From: JBCCTJ01 sp039198585
GTDB taxonomy: Bacteria > Bacteroidota > Bacteroidia > Cytophagales > Amoebophilaceae
Length of the DNA: 37,167 nucleotides
Assembly (NCBI GenBank): GCA_039198585.1
Contig: JBCCTJ010000008.1
Span: forward strand, 1 to 37,167
Reading direction: 5' to 3'
Shown here: in pieces, positions 16,039 to 24,590 of the stretch
Layout: each line of letters begins with the position of its first letter
How positions within the stretch are numbered: position 1 is the first letter of the stretch
Made by a program: the position numbers and the translations under genes
Notes under the pieces: generated by a model
Seen by the model: only the letters and a program-made list of their open reading frames with translations
Databases searched by the model: none
Told to the model about the DNA's origin: nothing

Positions 16039-17478
16039 ATGCAGTCAAAAATATATCATTGGACTATTTTCACATTGATTTCCTTTTTTATATCAGCAGG
16101 CATGAGTTGCCTACAAGCGAGGAAAAATCATCTTCAATATCAAACAGTGGTCAAAAATAATCCTCAACAAAGAGTCAATGAAAAAAATATTAACACACAC
16201 TGGGAAAAAGGAAGTAAAGCTTCTCGATCCTTCAAGAGCTTAGTCAAAGTTTGCTTGGTAATTGCCGTTGCTTGCATTATGCTTGTACTAAGTTATTATA
16301 TCTATACAAATACACTATTCTTGACTCTGCGTGATTTTTTTATTGAACAAAGAAAAAATGACTACAGAGATAACAAAAAAGGAAACATGCAAAAAATAGA
16401 CAATCCTCCACTCAATCTGCCTTATAAAAAGGTAATTTTTTCCAACTACACTCAATATAGTCTACCAGCAATTCAGGCAAGTGAAAATACGTTTTCAGGA
16501 TCAGTTTTTGTACAACCAAAAAGCATTAAGCAAGAAAAGAGTAATGTTCAGTTTATTGATTTTGCTAAGAATAATCACGAAAAAATTAGCATTAATTTTT
16601 GGAAAAATAATAAAAAAAAATCAGTAATAACCATTTTTTTCCTGGGAAGATATGAAAACATTCAAGAAAACGATTGGAATAAGAACACAAACAAAAGCTA
16701 TTACATTAGCGTAAATAATAAAAAGATATTAGCACAACTTGGCCAGAATCAGGGAAAGGTAAAAGTCAGTATTGATGTAAGTGATGCAGGTATTCCTAGC
16801 ACAGATTACATGATATATGTTAATGAGAAAGGGTATATAACTCAAGTTGATTATGTTTATTACCTGAAGGGAAATGGACTCTGTGCCTGTGCATCAGTAG
16901 AGTTCTTAAAAATAGCAATGAAAATAGATAAACTCTCTCAATTGTTTGCTATTAACCTTGACACTATTTTAGAAAAGGGACTGAAAACCTATAAAAGGTA
17001 TTTCAAGAAAGAAGCGCAAGCAGGTGAAGCAACATCTATCGATGAATTACTAGCAAGGTGTGATTTACCCTTGCATCCTTCAGTACGACTCGATGCAAAC
17101 TGGCCTTACATATTTAATAATGTATCTAAGCAAGGGCAAGCGACTTCCAAAGAAGCAGTTGATGATATTCTCTACAGTATTGAGGCAAGTAGTTGTAGTA
17201 CTCAATATGGAATATTAAGAAATGGTCCGGAAGCATGGTGTATCATTTATAAAAAAGATGTTGGATGGTTTATTTATGATTCTCATGGGAAAAAAGGAGT
17301 TGGAGATCAGCCACGTTCTTTTTTAGCTCATTTTACATCTACGTCATCAGTTGCGAATTTTATATGGAGCCATTCAACATTGCGAGGAATAGCAGAAAGC
17401 AGAGAGAATATTCATGATCCTCTACACCATATTTATTTTTATTGGCTTCTTTCAGATAAGAATAAGGGGGTGTTATAA
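16039..17478 (+). CDS. Membrane-anchored putative cysteine protease, herpesvirus tegument-type deubiquitinase-like
   Basis: A 479-aa protein starting at ATG 16039 (the TTG 12 codons upstream is less likely). An N-terminal hydrophobic segment (about 6-22) is followed by a clear membrane helix (about 69-90). A low-complexity Lys/Asn-rich middle leads to a C-terminal domain (about 255-470). In it Q269, C282 (GNGLCACASVEFL), D414 and H416 (IYDSHGKKG) are spaced 13, 132 and 2 residues apart. From memory, the herpesviral deubiquitinase M48USP has Gln10, Cys23, Asp156 and His158, spaced 13, 133 and 2. The segment LDTILEKGLKTYKRY after the Cys also resembles the LDxxLxxGxxLY helix of that family. The inferred activity is ubiquitin or Ubl cleavage in the host. 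The stop follows a G5 run, and another frame stays open to 17611, so the C-terminus may be frameshifted. Another papain-like fold remains possible. Confidence 0.6.
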   Translation: MQSKIYHWTIFTLISFFISAGMSCLQARKNHLQYQTVVKNNPQQRVNEKNINTHWEKGSKASRSFKSLVKVCLVIAVACIMLVLSYYIYTNTLFLTLRDFFIEQRKNDYRDNKKGNMQKIDNPPLNLPYKKVIFSNYTQYSLPAIQASENTFSGSVFVQPKSIKQEKSNVQFIDFAKNNHEKISINFWKNNKKKSVITIFFLGRYENIQENDWNKNTNKSYYISVNNKKILAQLGQNQGKVKVSIDVSDAGIPSTDYMIYVNEKGYITQVDYVYYLKGNGLCACASVEFLKIAMKIDKLSQLFAINLDTILEKGLKTYKRYFKKEAQAGEATSIDELLARCDLPLHPSVRLDANWPYIFNNVSKQGQATSKEAVDDILYSIEASSCSTQYGILRNGPEAWCIIYKKDVGWFIYDSHGKKGVGDQPRSFLAHFTSTSSVANFIWSHSTLRGIAESRENIHDPLHHIYFYWLLSDKNKGVL

Positions 17479-17661
17479 TTCAAGTAAATTTTCCTGGTTT
17501 GAAGAAATAAAATGTCTACTTTCTGAAATTTTGGGAAAAATTCTATGTTTTCTTAAGAAAAAAATATCTTACCAATCAAGATCAAAGAAAAATCGAGTTT
17601 TGAATGGATAGTAGCTATAGTACTCTCATCAACGAACCTATTCGAGCTATATGGTTGAGCT
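17479..17661. other. Possible lost 3' end of the protease gene
   Basis: After the TAA at 17476-17478 a different frame stays open to 17611. It has a plausible composition (SSKFSWFEEIKCLLSEILGK...). A one-base change in the GGGGG run at about 17465-17470 would join it to the protease frame and add about 43 residues. The rest of the stretch shows nothing recognisable. Confidence 0.35.
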
Positions 17662-18350
17662 TTAAGCCAATTTTCTCAGAAGTAGCGCGGCACTCATCTC
17701 ATGAGCTATTTTGATGGTATTAGTTGTATATATTCCAAAAATATCCAAAGGCTTTCTGTTTTTGCTGTACGAGCATTGATTTTTTTAAGGAAATCGTGTT
17801 CTTTTTCATTTCTAAACCGCCTTTACAAGAAGCTGGCTCTTTCTTTTCTTGGGGTACTTGCCATCTGTTTTGTTTGTTTCTCATTTTTTCCTGCTCTCCC
17901 TTTGCGTACAAAGTCAGTCGTGATCTCTTCGGCAGTTGCCAATTCCCTATTTGTATTTGTAGTATCAATAGCATCTACTCCAATCTTTCTTACCTTTCTT
18001 TTAGTAAGCTGCTGTGCTTGGTATATACTACCCTTACACTGTCTTCTTTTATTTAAAGGCTCAAAGCTGAGGCGCTGAATAAAGTTGATCCCATCCACTT
18101 GCATTTTGTTGACTTTTGCTGCGAACGCTACTTTTTTGACTTTTTTCCCTCGTACTATAGGTTGCAAATAAGGTTGAAAAAGAGAAACAATGATATTCTT
18201 TGGTGGTATTCTTGTACTAAAAACTTGCTCTTTCTGTTCGAGCACTTTTTTTATCACTCTATGCTACAACTTTGTGAGTTGCCTTGTCTTGAAATTCGTA
18301 CTGATCTTCTAGTTGATCTAAAGCTTTATCTAACTTTTCACGTAATTTAA
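17662..18350 (-). pseudogene. C-terminal remnant of a DDE (IS4/IS1182-like) transposase
   Basis: Minus-strand frames together read LDQLEDQYEFQDKATHKVV, a stop, IIVSLFQPYLQPIVRGKKVK, KVAFAAKVNKMQVDGINF, DAIDTTNTNRELATAEEI and TDFVRKGRAGKNEKQ. A frameshift is followed by FRNEKEHDFLKKINARTAKT, ESLWIFLEYTTNTIKIA and a stop at 17662. This matches the second half of the IS1182/IS5-like DDE transposases common in Bacteroidota (RPIVRGK...FGAK, then a TDFxRKGR and GxxEKEHxLL block). At least one stop and one frameshift show that it is dead. The 144-aa open frame within it should not be called a gene. Confidence 0.7.
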
Positions 18351-18362
18351 TTAACCCGCTTG

Positions 18363-18462
18363 TCAAGGCTTTTTTTTGGATTTTTCAGAATACAATTTTA
18401 TTGCCACAGGATACCAGCTTTTTTCCAGCTCCTCTGTTAGTTTACCTACCTCTTCAGTCCTT
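18363..18462 (-). repeat. Displaced copy of the dnaK 3' end (about 100 bp, inverted)
   Basis: Minus-strand translation reads EVGKLTEELEKSWYPVAIKL followed by YSEKSKKKP. The intact dnaK has VGKLTEELEKSWYPVAMKLY at 20779-20838. The DNA over about 80 bp differs at only a few positions. It lies 2.3 kb from the parent, in opposite orientation, wedged between two transposase remnants. The frame opened by ATG 18515 is transposase sequence joined to it and is not a gene. Confidence 0.8.
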
Positions 18463-18839
18463 CTTTTTTGCGTAGATTTTTTGCGTTTTCTTTTGAGGAG
18501 TTTTACTAATGCCATGTCTTTTTAGACATCTATATAATGGCGAACGAGTTAGGCGAGGTATTGTTTTCTCGTAAAGAATATAAACAATCGTCGTGTGGTA
18601 AAAGCGTCTTTTTCTTCGAAGCTACAATCATTGCTTGCTCTTGGATGGTTGATACAGTAGAACAAGGATTTTTAAGACTCATAGGCGTATCATGTGATAA
18701 TCTATTTTAAGCCCTTTCAAAACGGATTTTTTATTGATTCCTAACTTTTTGCTACTTTCTCAGCGCTTTCTTTACTATGTTGTATTTTTCTAGGGGTTGA
18801 CTTGGTTGTTCGAGCGTAGCCATGTAAGGATTGTGCCAT
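18463..18839 (-). pseudogene. N-terminal remnant of an IS481-family transposase
   Basis: ATG 18839 (minus) opens MAQSLHGYARTTKSTPRKIQ and continues HSKESAEKVAK. Then come LGINKKSVLK after a frameshift, and PMSLKNPCSTVSTIQEQAMI, KTLLPHDDCLYSLRE and RCLKRHGISK in other frames. This is the HTH and linker part of IS481 transposases, in which similar LGINKKTVxKW and HTLLPLDDCLYxLQ blocks occur. Several stops and shifts are present. The DDE domain is missing: the dnaK piece and the DDE remnant above replace it. Confidence 0.7.
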
Positions 18840-19041
18840 AATTGTTTTTTTGATTGCAAATGAATAAAAAAATTAGACAGCCTATTATACTTTGAATGTA
18901 TACAGTTAATAACAGAGAAATAGCAATCATAAACCCTTAAAAACTGCCATAGTGGCATAATATTTATATTTAAAAAATAATGGCATTAATATTGATTAGG
19001 TAAGTAAGTGCAATTTGCTTTAAACATTACTATAAAAAATT

Positions 19042-20958
19042 ATGAATAAAATTATTGGTATAGACTTAGGCACTACCAACTCCGTAGTTGCTACTATGGA
19101 AGCAGGCAAGCCCATTGTAATTCCTAACAGTGAAGGTCACAGAACTACGCCATCTGTGGTATCATTTTCAAAAGATGGTCAAGGAGGCCGTAAAGTAGGC
19201 AACCCAGCAAGAAGACAAGCCATTACAAACCCTGAAAAAACTATTTATTCTGTGAAAAGATTGATTGGGAAGAATTATGATCAGATAGTTAAGGAGCTTA
19301 CAATGCTCCCCTATAAAGTAGAAGCAGGAGATAAAGAGACTCCTGTAGTACGTATTGGCGATCGCCAGTATACACCACAGGAAATTTCTGCGATGATATT
19401 GCAAAAAATGAAAGATGCAGCTGAGGATTTTCTAGGTAAAACTCCCAAGCAAGCAGTCATTACAGTTCCTGCCTATTTTAATGACGGAGAACGACAAGCG
19501 ACTAAAGAAGCTGGTGAAATTGCGGGGTTAGAAGTAGTAAGAATTATCAATGAGCCAACAGCTGCCGCGCTTGCATATGGCATAGATAAAAAGGAAAAAG
19601 ACGCTAATATTATCGTATATGACCTTGGGGGAGGAACTTTTGACGTAACAGCTCTCCAAATAGGAGATGGTGTCTTTGAAGTAAAAGCTACTAATGGTGA
19701 TACTAATTTGGGAGGTGATGACTTTGATGATCTTATTATTAACTGGATGGCTGATGAGTTTAAGAAACTGGAGGGAATTGATCTTAGAAAAGATGTAACA
19801 GCTCTCCAAAGATTGAAGGAGGCAGCTGAAAAAGCTAAAATAGAACTTTCCAATACAACTAACACGGATATTAATTTGCCTTTTATTACTGCTTCCCAAG
19901 AAGGGCCTAAGCACTTGCATATGAGTCTTTCGAGAAGTCAATTTGAGCAATTATCTGATCAACTCATTAAGCGTACATTAGCTCCATGTAGAAAGGCGAT
20001 AAAAGATGCAGGTTGGACTACTGAAGAAATTGATGAGGTGATTTTAGTAGGGGGATCTACTCGGATTCCTGCGATTCAAGAAGCTGTTACTCAGTTATTT
20101 GGAAAATCTCCTTCCAAAAGTGTAAATCCAGATGAGGTAGTTGCCATCGGTGCAGCGATACAGGGGGGGGTATTAACAGGTGAGCTTAAAGATATGGTAC
20201 TATTAGATGTTACTCCATTGTCTTTAGGTATAGAAACTATGGGAGGAGTATTTACTAAGCTGATAGAGGCTAATACAACTATACCAACCAAAAAGTCTCA
20301 GGTCTTTTCTACAGCACAGGATAATCAAGATACTGTAGATATTCATGTATTACAAGGAGAGCGACCTATGGCTAAGGATAATCGTACAATTGGACGATTT
20401 GCGCTAAGTGGAATACCAGCTGCTCCGCGTGGTGTTCCGCAAATTGATGTTGCTTTTGATATTGACGCTAATGGTATTGTAAAAGTATCAGCTAAAGATA
20501 AGGGAACAGGTAAGGAACAAAATATTCGTATAGAATCTTCATCTAATTTAAGTAAGGAGGAGATTGAAAAAATGAAGCAGGAGGCTGCTGCACATGCTGA
20601 GCAAGATAAAAAAGAAAAAGATAATGCAGAAAAACTTAATAAAGCAGATACATTAGCATTCCAGGTTGAAAAACAACTGAAAGAAGCAGGAGATAAGATT
20701 AGTAAAGAGGAAAAGGAAAAGCTTGAAAAGCAAGTTGAACAACTCAGAAATTCTCTTAAAGAAAACAAGGCTGAAAAGGTAGGTAAACTAACAGAGGAGC
20801 TAGAAAAAAGCTGGTATCCTGTGGCAATGAAACTGTATTCTGAAAAAGCGAAAAAAGAAGAGAAGCCACAAGCAGATCAAACAGCTGAGCAACAAACAAA
20901 GAATGACAAGACCGATGTGCAAGATGCAGAGTTTGAGGAGGTAGATCCTAAAAAATAA
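19042..20958 (+). CDS. dnaK: Molecular chaperone DnaK (Hsp70)
   Basis: A 638-aa Hsp70, full length for bacteria. It has an N-terminal ATPase domain with IGIDLGTTNS (from residue 4), VPAYFNDGERQATK, INEPTAAALAYG, YDLGGGTFDVT and VGGSTRIPAIQ. The substrate-binding domain follows (VTPLSLGIETMGG, about 390 on), then an alpha-helical lid and an acidic tail ending DAEFEEVDPKK. With DnaJ and GrpE, not in this window, it folds and protects cytosolic proteins; endosymbionts often express it strongly. There is no partner gene in the immediate operon. Upstream is 80 bp of AT-rich DNA bordering transposon debris. I see no complete -33/-7 promoter and no CIRCE element, so regulation is unclear. Part of its 3' end is duplicated at 18363-18462. 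Confidence 0.98.
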   Translation: MNKIIGIDLGTTNSVVATMEAGKPIVIPNSEGHRTTPSVVSFSKDGQGGRKVGNPARRQAITNPEKTIYSVKRLIGKNYDQIVKELTMLPYKVEAGDKETPVVRIGDRQYTPQEISAMILQKMKDAAEDFLGKTPKQAVITVPAYFNDGERQATKEAGEIAGLEVVRIINEPTAAALAYGIDKKEKDANIIVYDLGGGTFDVTALQIGDGVFEVKATNGDTNLGGDDFDDLIINWMADEFKKLEGIDLRKDVTALQRLKEAAEKAKIELSNTTNTDINLPFITASQEGPKHLHMSLSRSQFEQLSDQLIKRTLAPCRKAIKDAGWTTEEIDEVILVGGSTRIPAIQEAVTQLFGKSPSKSVNPDEVVAIGAAIQGGVLTGELKDMVLLDVTPLSLGIETMGGVFTKLIEANTTIPTKKSQVFSTAQDNQDTVDIHVLQGERPMAKDNRTIGRFALSGIPAAPRGVPQIDVAFDIDANGIVKVSAKDKGTGKEQNIRIESSSNLSKEEIEKMKQEAAAHAEQDKKEKDNAEKLNKADTLAFQVEKQLKEAGDKISKEEKEKLEKQVEQLRNSLKENKAEKVGKLTEELEKSWYPVAMKLYSEKAKKEEKPQADQTAEQQTKNDKTDVQDAEFEEVDPKK

Positions 20959-21087
20959 AAATTCTAACTAATTAAGGCTAACTAGCTATGTACTTATCAA
21001 TGCCATAGCTTCCTTATTTTGTAGAGTTGCCTAATTAGGAAATTTTTTATCAGTAATAGGTCTGCCTAATTAACTCTTTTAGTAATA

Positions 21088-21130
21088 TTTTTAAGGTTAT
21101 AGATTAAACTTTAATCTATAACCTTAAAAA
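21088..21130. repeat. Perfect 21-bp palindrome downstream of dnaK
   Basis: The arms 21088-21108 and 21110-21130 (TTTTTAAGGTTATAGATTAA...) are perfectly complementary around one central base. There is no T run after the second arm, so it is not a textbook terminator, though it lies 130 bp past the dnaK stop and just before the IS256 debris. The string AATATTTTTAAG also occurs at 36987-36998. Confidence 0.7.
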
Positions 21131-21182
21131 TGTAGTAGCGAGTTCGGATAAAATATCTTCCTAGTTACGAATAGTAAAAATC

Positions 21183-21214
21183 GGGTTAAATCATTTAATT
21201 GTATCAAAGTAAAA
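21183..21214 (+). mobile_element. Left terminus of an IS256-type (type B) element
   Basis: GGGTTAAATCATTTAATTG and the following TATCAAAGTAAAA are repeated almost exactly at 37028-37059, where they precede a transposase-like start codon by about 30 bp. Here the element is cut off after 32 bp by the type A element. Confidence 0.55.
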
Positions 21215-22165
21215 GGAAGTGTAATCTCAACTCTGTCTAAGGAAAATTTAACTTTGATTATTTAACCTTAGACATTATGAAGCAACACACCTTAGAATAA
21301 ATGCAAGCAAAAGACTTGAACCAGTTCAGTCAAGGCATACCCTTATTGGGTAAAAAAGAATCCTTTGCTCCCCTACTAAAAGAGTTCCTTGAACAAGCTA
21401 CTAGAAGCTGAAATGGAAGAACACCTTAACAAGACCTTAAAGATTTGCTGGGAATAAGCTTAACGGTAAGGGGCAAAAACCATAAAAAGCGGGCTAGGCG
21501 CTTTTAAAAAATAGACTCCACAAGACAGGCCAAGCACATTAAATCCTACAAATAGTACGTAAGCGAGAAAGTATACTAGCAGACACGCCTGAAGAGAAGA
21601 TAATAGGGCTTTATGGAGTAGGAATGAGCTATCGAGATATTTTTCGCTAAGGATATCAAAGCACAATGTGCCATAGAGACGTTTCTATTAGGGTACTGAC
21701 TGAAATTATAGATCGAATCATCTCTACCAATTAAGGCTTGGCAGACTAGAGCACTCGAAAATGTTTACCTTATTGTATTCTTAGATGCGATGCATCAAAA
21801 AATAGAGGATCATAGTTGTGTAAAAATCAGGGCGCTCGATAGCGTAATGGCAATCAACAAAGAGGGAAAAAAGAAATGATTAGCCTTCATGTTAACCAAA
21901 GTGAAAGCGCTAATTGCTGACTTCAAGTCCTAAGAGGCCAGGGGGATGGAAGAGATACTAGTAGCTTGTACGGATCATTTGAAAGTATTTTCTGAAGCCA
22001 TTCCAAGTATTTTCCGATAAACTGATGTTTAAAGCTGTATTGTACACCAGATACGCAATTCGTTTCAATACATTTAAGATATAGAAAAGAGTTGATGCAA
22101 GATTTGAAAAAAATATACAAAACCCAAACCAAAGTTAGCTTTGACCGGGAACAAAATTTACTTGT
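21215..22165 (+). pseudogene. Dead IS256-family (mutator-type) transposase, type A
   Basis: The leader hairpin (21235-21273, GTCTAAGG...CCTTAGAC) is followed by ATG 21277, which opens MKQHTLE and then a stop. Further IS256 blocks appear in shifting frames: LLKEFLEQ, EAEMEEHL, IGLYGVGMSYRDI, IDRIISTN, AWQTRALENVYLIVFLDAMH, IRALDSVMAINKEGKKEM, ARGMEEILVACTDHLKVFSE, and CIVHQIRNSFQYI followed by QDLKKIYKTQTK. These correspond to the family's catalytic DDE region: the first Asp is in VFLDAMH and the second in ACTDHLK. There are many stops and indels. The right end is not identifiable, and the boundary at 22165 is approximate. Confidence 0.75.
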
Positions 22166-22479
22166 TTTGGTTTTTATGATTATTAAATACTTTGCAGCTA
22201 ACAGCTACAAGAAATATGCAATAAACAACTTTCAGTATCTGGTTAAAAAAACAATTAATTATACTTTCTTAGTCTTTTCTTGAATATATCAAAATAGGAT
22301 CTCCCCTATCTTCTTAATTTTTTCTTGGGATTTGACTTGATGCCAAACTGCATGCAAAGGCAATCAAAAAGTCAAGTGTCTCTTGGAAAATGATTTTTTG
22401 AGAATTTCTTGGTTGTAGTCTATTGTCTAGCTGGATTACAATCTTCACTAGAGTGATTTGTGGTTTGAATAACAATTAC

Positions 22480-22510
22480 TTGTATAACATTCAAAAATAT
22501 CTTATTTTTG
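22480..22510 (+). promoter_or_regulatory. Putative promoter of the small ribosomal protein / RNase G unit
   Basis: TTG (22480-22482), a 20-bp spacer and TATTTTTG (22503-22510) match the -33/-7 pattern, 112 nt before the first ATG. Confidence 0.45.
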
Positions 22511-22622
22511 TGTATAGTGCTCACTATTTTACCATAAGTAAAAAGTATCAGTACAATACTCAAAAAAACAAAATTTTTTACTAAAAATTAAGCTTAAAAT
22601 AATATTAAATAAACCCTAGAAA

Positions 22623-22715
22623 ATGCCTTGCGGAAAAAAAAGAAAGAGACATAAAATGGCTACGCATAAACGAAAAAAACTACTCGCTAAAAATAGACAT
22701 AAAAAGAATCGATAA
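22623..22715 (+). CDS. Small basic ribosomal protein, AURKAIP1/COX24-domain type
   Basis: A 30-residue, extremely basic protein: MPCGKKRKRHKMATHKRKKL then LAKNRHKKNR. Bacteroidota encode a nearly identical peptide (MPxGKKRKRHKMATHKRKKR-type), annotated as AURKAIP1/COX24 domain, related to mitochondrial mS38 and the bS22-type proteins of the small ribosomal subunit. It is too short for most gene finders. Its position just upstream of RNase G is, as I recall, common in Bacteroidota. Every residue fits the expected rRNA-binding peptide. It probably shares the promoter at 22480-22510 with rng. Confidence 0.88.
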   Translation: MPCGKKRKRHKMATHKRKKLLAKNRHKKNR

Positions 22716-22897
22716 TTTGGTTTAGCTATATTCATGAAAAAAAACAATTACGCAAATCTCTGTAGCCTCTTCATTGGTTTTTCTTTATATTTTCAAGTAA
22801 TAAGGTAATTATTGTGCTCCTCTCAATACAAGATAGCTGTGTGATTCCTTAATAACAAGGTTCTACGACAAGCCACAAACACACAAACAAAAAGAAA

Positions 22898-24481
22898 TTG
22901 AATAAAAAAATAATTTTTAATATAACGCCCAAATATCGCAACACTCTTCTTTTGGAGGATAATAAAATTGTTGAGTACCACCAAGAACAAAGTAGTCAAT
23001 CTTATAATGTAGGGGATGTTTATCTTGCTACCGTAAAAAAAATAGCACCAAGTCTGAATGCTGCTTTTGTGGACATTGGAGATGAAAAAATGGCATTTTT
23101 ACACTACTCAGATATGAGTCCCTATATGCGTACTTTACAGAAGTTGACCCATGAAGTACTACACAATGGCAGTAATATACCGAATATCTCTCATATAGCT
23201 ATACAAGATGTAACTGATAAGAATGGAAAAATCGAAAATAACATCAAAGAAAAAGAAAAAATCATCGTACAAATTTCTAAAGAAGCTATTTCTACTAAAG
23301 GGATACGTATCACATCTTGTATTAGCCTAGCAGGTCGCTATCTAATCTTAGTCCCATTTGAAAATGGCATTACGATCTCAAAAAAAATTACCAATAAAGT
23401 AGAAAAAAGCCGCCTTCGAAAGCTTATTAAGTCTATTAAGCCGAAAAATTTTGGTGTCATAGTACGTACATTAGCAGAAAAAAAAGAAGCAGCACTTTTG
23501 GACAGTGATTTAAGAGAGCTTTTAGAAAGATGGGAAAAAGGAGTTGAGAATTTAGCGAAAGCAAAAAATAAGTCTAGTATTAGTCTTATTAAACAACCTG
23601 GGCCTGCTTCTTCTATTTTGCGAGACATCTTCAATGAAAAGTTTAGCCAGGTAGTTGTGGATGATGTGAGCACCTACAATGAAATAAAAGAGTATGTTAG
23701 TAAGATACTACCAGATAAATCAAAAATAGTGCATCTTTACCAAGGGCAACATACTATTTTTGAGTATCTCGGCATCGACCAAAAGATAAAGAATCTTTTG
23801 TCTGAGGTAGTAAGCCTTCCAGGAGGTGGTTACTTAATTATAGAGCATACAGAAGCTATGCATGTTATCGACGTGAATACAGGCAATCGAGTACATGCTG
23901 GTGTAGATCAGGAAGCACTAGCTTTTGAAGTTAATATGGTTGCAGCAGAAGAGATAGCAAGGCAAATGCGCCTTCGCAATATGGGAGGTATTATCATCGT
24001 GGACTTTATAGGTATGAGGAACTACCAAAATAAACGAGCTTTGTATGAGGCTATCAAGCAATTTGTTAAGAACGATCGCTTTCAGCCCGAAATTATACCC
24101 CTAAGTCGTTTTGGTGTCATGGAGATTACACGTCCCAGAGTTAGACCAGCACTTCGTATACCTAACCAAGAGTGTTGTTCTACTTGTTATGGTACAGGCA
24201 AAGTACAATCTTCTATGGGAGTTCCTGAACAACTAGAGGGGCAATTACAAAATATTCTAAAACATAAAAATATAAACAGTATTACAGTTTATATACACCC
24301 TTTTTTGTATGCTCACATTAATCGTGGATTCCTACCTAAAACGTGGAAGTGGAGATGGCGTTATAAAAAATCGATAAAAATTAAAGAAGATCCCAATTTA
24401 GCTATTACAGACTACAGAATAGTCAATACCCAAAATCATTCCTTGCTTGCAGAAGCACCTAAGTTAAATCGGGCTAGATAA
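22898..24481 (+). CDS. rng: Ribonuclease E/G family endoribonuclease (RNase G)
   Basis: A 527-aa RNase G, which cuts single-stranded A/U-rich RNA and matures 16S rRNA. It has an N-terminal RNase-H-like/S1 region (GDVYLATVKKIAPSLNAAFV, FVDIGDEKMAFLHYSD). The 5' sensor segment is followed by the DNase-I-like catalytic domain with Asp residues in HVIDVNTGNR and IIVDFIGM. The Zn-link is CSTCYGTGK, and a small C-terminal domain follows. The start is TTG at 22898: the homologous N-terminus (NKKIIFNI..., LLEDNKIVEY) begins here and no in-frame ATG precedes it. The region between the S1 part and the sensor contains an Asn/Lys-rich insertion (about residues 85-125). It is full length and appears functional. 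It follows the small ribosomal gene by 182 bp. Confidence 0.94.
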   Translation: MNKKIIFNITPKYRNTLLLEDNKIVEYHQEQSSQSYNVGDVYLATVKKIAPSLNAAFVDIGDEKMAFLHYSDMSPYMRTLQKLTHEVLHNGSNIPNISHIAIQDVTDKNGKIENNIKEKEKIIVQISKEAISTKGIRITSCISLAGRYLILVPFENGITISKKITNKVEKSRLRKLIKSIKPKNFGVIVRTLAEKKEAALLDSDLRELLERWEKGVENLAKAKNKSSISLIKQPGPASSILRDIFNEKFSQVVVDDVSTYNEIKEYVSKILPDKSKIVHLYQGQHTIFEYLGIDQKIKNLLSEVVSLPGGGYLIIEHTEAMHVIDVNTGNRVHAGVDQEALAFEVNMVAAEEIARQMRLRNMGGIIIVDFIGMRNYQNKRALYEAIKQFVKNDRFQPEIIPLSRFGVMEITRPRVRPALRIPNQECCSTCYGTGKVQSSMGVPEQLEGQLQNILKHKNINSITVYIHPFLYAHINRGFLPKTWKWRWRYKKSIKIKEDPNLAITDYRIVNTQNHSLLAEAPKLNRAR

Positions 24482-24590
24482 AAAAGATATACCTATAAGA
24501 GAAGTAGAGTGATGAATCTTCTACAATTTTAGGTTGTATTCTATTTTATTATTAATATTGTGCATATATGACTTACACAAAATCTTTATT

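Noticed and set aside
17701..18078. Plus-strand hydrophobic 125-aa frame resembling a membrane protein
   Set aside because: It is antisense to the transposase remnant; the hydrophobicity comes from reading Lys/Glu-rich codons in reverse.
17823..18257. 144-aa minus-strand open frame as a gene
   Set aside because: It is the middle of a DDE transposase remnant; the family continues in other frames on both sides, past a stop and a frameshift.
18363..18515. 50-aa minus-strand frame starting MALVKLLKRK as a small gene
   Set aside because: Its start is out-of-frame IS481 sequence and the rest is a displaced dnaK 3' fragment, so it is a chance fusion frame.
18752..18958. 68-aa minus-strand open frame
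   Set aside because: It overlaps the IS481 N-terminus in a different frame; only the MAQSLHGYAR frame has family similarity.
19473..20768. Long minus-strand frames of 130-141 aa opposite dnaK
   Set aside because: They are antisense shadows of a highly conserved gene, with no motif, promoter or start context.
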